A stretch of DNA of 46,065 nt from Akkermansiaceae bacterium. GTDB taxonomy: Bacteria; Verrucomicrobiota; Verrucomicrobiia; Verrucomicrobiales; Akkermansiaceae. The position numbers and the translations under genes are program-made. The stretch spans positions 1 through 46,065 of the forward strand of contig JAKMGP010000339.1 of the NCBI GenBank assembly GCA_022424905.1, read 5' to 3'. Below the pieces are notes generated by a model that saw only the letters and a program-made list of their open reading frames with translations, was not told the DNA's origin and did not search any database. This document shows positions 43,052-46,065 of the stretch, piece after piece; position 1 is the stretch's first letter; every line of letters begins with the position of its first letter.

Positions 43052-44037
43052 AACGTTGCTTTCTCCTTAACTACCTTGTGTGACTTTTTTACAGATCTCT
43101 TAACCCGCTTAGACCGCTTCTTTTTAAAATTGAGGAAATAGTCGGCCAAGTAGAGACCAGAAAGAGCAATGGGGAAGAAGATCAGCAACCCCGCCCAGTC
43201 ATGCCAAGTTCCCGTGCCAAAATCAGCGTAGCCAAACTGCGCCAACACAAGAATGGTAAAGATTCGCAGGAAATTACCAGCAATTGCCAAAGGAAGAGCT
43301 AGGGCAAAGAGAAGGGCTTTTTTCCAAAGAGGTTTTTGGGTGTAGTTAGCATAGACAGCGGCGATCATAGTCAGGGCCATTAGTGAGCGAATTCCACTAC
43401 AGCCCTCGGCCACTTTCACGCTGCTTCCACCAATATAAATATCGGCTCCAGTGTTAACGAGATCCATCCCTAAAAAGATGCCGGTATGATAACAGGCCTT
43501 TGTAATTAAGACCTGTAGGTTCCCTGTCAGAATCGCTTCGAGCCCCGGAACCGGAACCGAGAACCATAAGAAGAATGATGGAAAAACGATATGTTTTGCG
43601 ATCTGAAATCCAAAGAGATAATAAGCATATCCAATCACCACGAATGGAGCGCCAATTAACGCCAATCGTGGCTGGATCGTCCGCATTGATATGAGGAAAA
43701 ACAAGAGTCCCAATAAAAGAAAGGGAAGACCTATGTAAGAGGGCTCTGCATCCATTTTTTTGGTCTTATGATAAGCCATCCAAATCATCACTCCGAATGC
43801 CACCGGCACAAAGCGACCATGTAAAAAATTACTGATTGGATTACATGCTCCCCAGGTCCATGTCGCTAGAGTTTTGTGAAGGAACGATGGGTAAGCGGGG
43901 TAGATAAAATAAATCAGCACCAGAACTCCAAGAGCTCCAAAACCCATTACTCGCACTGGCATAGAAAGATCCTTGATGCCCGACAGCGTAATCCGCTCTT
44001 GAACAGATCCTCCAGAGGCTTGCTTCGAATCACTCAT
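43048..44037 (-). CDS. Exosortase (PEP-CTERM protein-processing transpeptidase)
   Basis: An inner-membrane cysteine transpeptidase that recognises PEP-CTERM tags. I place the start at the ATG at 44037 (329 residues); a TTG at 44094 overlaps the helicase stop as TTGA and would add 19 residues. About eight hydrophobic helices are visible. The catalytic triad is Cys213 (VAEGCSGIRSL), Arg258 (GNFLRIFT) and His279 (GTWHDWAGLL), all intact. A Lys/Arg-rich tail of about 24 residues closes the protein. It is followed at once by the EpsI-like gene. Candidate substrates in the window are the proteins at 3834 and 45888. Confidence 0.94.
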   Translation of the reverse strand: MSDSKQASGGSVQERITLSGIKDLSMPVRVMGFGALGVLVLIYFIYPAYPSFLHKTLATWTWGACNPISNFLHGRFVPVAFGVMIWMAYHKTKKMDAEPSYIGLPFLLLGLLFFLISMRTIQPRLALIGAPFVVIGYAYYLFGFQIAKHIVFPSFFLWFSVPVPGLEAILTGNLQVLITKACYHTGIFLGMDLVNTGADIYIGGSSVKVAEGCSGIRSLMALTMIAAVYANYTQKPLWKKALLFALALPLAIAGNFLRIFTILVLAQFGYADFGTGTWHDWAGLLIFFPIALSGLYLADYFLNFKKKRSKRVKRSVKKSHKVVKEKATL

Positions 44038-44090
44038 CGCAACTTGATTAACGACATTCTCTGGCTTTTCAGCAAGCCCAAAGCGGGTTC

Positions 44091-45770
44091 TCAACCCCGG
44101 CGGTCAAGGTCCACCTTAAATGATCTCCCACGAATCTTTGCATTCTTGAGCCCGTTAATGACATCCCCCGAGACCTCTTCGCTAACATCCACCAGGGTAT
44201 GCTTCGGGAAAATAGTGATTTTGCCCAGCGAGCCATCTGGCACCTTGCATTCGCGATAGATCATCCCAGCGATATCACCAGGCTTGATGTGCTGGGCTTT
44301 ACCAATGTTCATAAATAAGCATGCCATTCCCTTCGAATTATTTCGCTCTGGCCTCGATTTCCGTTCGCGTTCCGGACGTTCCTTACGATCACGCCTTTCG
44401 TCGCGCCAGCTCGAACGCTGCTTTTCATTAGCAAACGCCTCCTTCTGCTTATCTTCGGCGATGAACTCACCTTCCCGCGTTGTCGATTCACGCAGCAAGG
44501 TAAAGGCCGCATTGGCAATATCGGTCGCGGTGTGCCCCTGCTCCAACAGTCGATCGAGGTAACTTTGGTAATCACCGAGCTTTCCACTCTCGAGTCGCTC
44601 TTGGATTGTCTGAAAGAGTTTGTCCGCACGTTTGCCTTCGACTTGCTCCTGACTCGGCACCCTTTCTCGCCGAATACTTTGGCGGGTGTATTTCTCGATT
44701 GTTTGAAGACGATAGATATCTCGACCAAAAACAAAACTGACGGCACGGCCTGAGCGTCCGGCTCGCCCCGTCCGGCCGATCCTATGAACGTAATCTTCTG
44801 GATCGTGCGGAATTTCATAATTCACCACTAGATCAATATCGTCGACATCCAAACCGCGCGCCGCCACATCAGTCGCGATTAAAACTTCAATCGTGCTCTC
44901 GCGAAACCTCGCCAAAACTCGCTCCCGCATCTGTTGCGTCATGTCGCCGTGCAAACGGTCAGCGGCATAGCCCCTCGCCAACAAACCCTCAGTAACCTCA
45001 TCAACCAATCGCTTCGTATTACAAAAAACTACCGCAAGTCGAGGAGGATCAATATCGAGCAACCGAGAAAGCACTTCCACTTTCGAACGCTGTCGAACCT
45101 CGTAGCACGACTGATCGATCGCATCGACCGTAAGCGACTTGCGCTCGATCTCAATGGTCTCAGGCTTCTTCCCAAAATTATCAATCAAGCGGCTCACCCG
45201 ACGATTCATCGTTGCGGAAAAAAACATCGTTTGACGATCTTGAGGCAACGCCGCCAGTAACTCTTCCATCTCCTCTTGGAAACCCATGTCCAGCATGCGG
45301 TCTGCCTCGTCAAGAATCACCGTCTTGATATTTCGCGGGTCAAAGCTACGGCGCTTCAAGTGGTCAAGCAAACGACCCGGAGTTCCCACCACAATATGCG
45401 CTCCTTTACGGAGTCCCTTTAACTGACGATCAATAGGCGCACCGCCGTAAACTGGGAGAGCTCGCAAACCTTTAATTTTACAACCAAGACGAAATACCTC
45501 TTCGCAGACCTGCACTGCGAGTTCTCGAGTAGGGCAAACAATCAAAGCCTGAGGCTCGGCAAGATGAGCATCAATTCCAGCCAGAGTCGGCAGCGCAAAT
45601 GCCGCCGTTTTCCCGGAACCGGTCTGAGAGAGACCGATGAGATCCTTTCCCTCCAAAGCGAGCGGGATCGTCTTAGCTTGAATTGGTGAAGGGCTCTCAA
45701 ACCCCATGTCGAGCACAGCAGAAAGGAGAACATCGGGGAGGCCGAGATCGGCAAACATAGGGGTATCCAT
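44091..45770 (-). CDS. deaD: DEAD-box RNA helicase with DbpA-type RNA-binding domain
   Basis: A 559-residue ATP-dependent RNA helicase acting in ribosome assembly, mRNA turnover or cold adaptation. The RecA domains cover about 1-360: Q motif [10 protein letters not shown] with FESPSPIQ, Walker A SQTGSGKT (48-55), PTRELA, DEAD (154-157), SAT (185-187) and [12 protein letters not shown] charged linker (about 440-480, rich in R, K and E) leads to the C-terminal DbpA RNA-binding domain (about 482-555: [34 protein letters not shown]). The stop touches the exosortase reading frame, suggesting co-transcription, although it may simply be next to the operon. A true deaD assignment needs a tree. Confidence 0.93.
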   Translation of the reverse strand: MDTPMFADLGLPDVLLSAVLDMGFESPSPIQAKTIPLALEGKDLIGLSQTGSGKTAAFALPTLAGIDAHLAEPQALIVCPTRELAVQVCEEVFRLGCKIKGLRALPVYGGAPIDRQLKGLRKGAHIVVGTPGRLLDHLKRRSFDPRNIKTVILDEADRMLDMGFQEEMEELLAALPQDRQTMFFSATMNRRVSRLIDNFGKKPETIEIERKSLTVDAIDQSCYEVRQRSKVEVLSRLLDIDPPRLAVVFCNTKRLVDEVTEGLLARGYAADRLHGDMTQQMRERVLARFRESTIEVLIATDVAARGLDVDDIDLVVNYEIPHDPEDYVHRIGRTGRAGRSGRAVSFVFGRDIYRLQTIEKYTRQSIRRERVPSQEQVEGKRADKLFQTIQERLESGKLGDYQSYLDRLLEQGHTATDIANAAFTLLRESTTREGEFIAEDKQKEAFANEKQRSSWRDERRDRKERPERERKSRPERNNSKGMACLFMNIGKAQHIKPGDIAGMIYRECKVPDGSLGKITIFPKHTLVDVSEEVSGDVINGLKNAKIRGRSFKVDLDRRG

Positions 45771-45887
45771 GGTGTTTTAATTAGCGTTCGGCACAAAGGC
45801 AACAGGCGCTTGGGGAGGCTCGCGAAATCTCAGGGTTTACCTAGATATGCAAGTAAGAAACGAAAGTTCCGCTAGCGAACCAACCCC

Positions 45888-46058
45888 TCACTTGCGCCGC
45901 CAAAGAAGAAAAAAAATACCACATAACCCACCGATCAAGATAGCCGAAGGCTCGGGGACCGAAGTTGTGTCAGCAGCTTGATCCGCAGCCAAGAGGCTGG
46001 AACCGGACGCCACGAAGCAGCTCAAGGTCGTCCAGGTTTTTGACAAGCTTTTCTTCAT
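45888..46058 (-). CDS. Mini PEP-CTERM protein (signal peptide plus sorting tag)
   Basis: A 56-residue ORF with a signal peptide (about 1-25, MKKSLSKTW to LLAA), then only about 8 residues (DQAADTTS), then the sorting tag VPEPS, a hydrophobic helix (AILIGGLCGIFFLLW) and a terminal RRK. Nothing else remains, so the mature part between signal cleavage and tag is nearly absent. The frame stays open to the window edge, so a longer start beyond 46065 cannot be ruled out, but the signal peptide starting at this ATG fits well. It is a candidate substrate of the exosortase at 43048. The 117 bases to the helicase start hold only a weak palindrome (about 45866-45880). Confidence 0.75.
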   Translation of the reverse strand: MKKSLSKTWTTLSCFVASGSSLLAADQAADTTSVPEPSAILIGGLCGIFFLLWRRK

Positions 46059-46065
46059 CAGGGAG

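Noticed and set aside
44309..44818. 169-residue minus-strand frame
   Set aside because: Frame-shifted shadow inside the DEAD-box helicase, which is intact.
45866..45880. Palindrome around CGCTAGCG as a terminator of the mini PEP-CTERM gene
   Set aside because: The stem is imperfect with almost no loop and only a broken U tract; too weak to call.
1..46065. CRISPR arrays, insertion sequences, prophage or integrase genes
   Set aside because: No regularly spaced repeats, transposase-like or integrase-like frames, or terminal inverted repeats were found.

Overview
The window reads as chromosomal DNA of a Gram-negative bacterium, most likely a member of the Verrucomicrobiota. This is an inference from gene content, not from a marker-gene search. 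The supporting traits are a fused lpxC-fabZ gene, a PEP-CTERM/exosortase system, a repeat-bearing secreted protein resembling the Verrucomicrobia-enriched TIGR02597 group, a type I sulfatase with signal peptide, and weak or absent Shine-Dalgarno sequences before most starts. No phage genes, insertion sequences, integrases or CRISPR arrays are visible. Most genes lie on the minus strand.

Layout. 0-3.1 kb: an MMPL/RND-type exporter divergent from a LolA-like periplasmic carrier. 3.1-5.6 kb: engB, a PEP-CTERM surface protein and a secreted protein with an internal tandem repeat. 5.7-9.2 kb: operon accB-accC-thiE-pfkB-type kinase. 9.4-13.5 kb (plus): ABCG-type ABC transporter, a small membrane protein and a large secreted helical-repeat protein. 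13.5-17.5 kb (minus): PDZ protein, Prc-type C-terminal protease, PLP-binding yggS and a DUF971 protein. 17.6-22.4 kb (minus): exopolysaccharide export locus (acidic helical-repeat protein, outer-membrane beta-barrel, Wzc-like co-polymerase/tyrosine kinase, SLBB export protein) directly downstream of a tRNA-Gly gene. 22.6-24.2 kb: Nif3-family protein and an RluA-type pseudouridine synthase. 24.2-31.5 kb (plus): lpxC-fabZ, pckA, purple-acid-phosphatase-like enzyme, TPR protein, ispH, with one small lipoprotein on the minus strand. 31.5-35.4 kb: DUF6174-like protein, EamA transporter, a small ORF, an exported VOC protein and a sulfatase. 35.5-38.6 kb (minus): prs, rplY, pth, rpsF, ssb. 38.6-45.8 kb (minus): DEAD-box helicase, exosortase, EpsI-like protein, polyprenyl-phosphate sugar transferase, O-antigen ligase/polymerase with TPRs. 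45.9-46.06 kb: a 56-residue PEP-CTERM protein that is almost only signal peptide plus sorting tag.

How it fits together. The locus at 38.6-44.1 kb can start a polysaccharide chain (sugar transferase), polymerise or ligate it (O-antigen ligase family) and process PEP-CTERM proteins (exosortase plus EpsI). The locus at 17.6-22.4 kb provides chain-length control and the periplasmic/outer-membrane export path. Two candidate exosortase substrates lie near the two ends of the window. No further glycosyltransferases are present, so the sugar assembly genes must lie elsewhere. The most unusual item is the mini PEP-CTERM protein. The next are the repeat protein paired with the larger PEP-CTERM protein, and the helical-repeat protein that heads the export locus.
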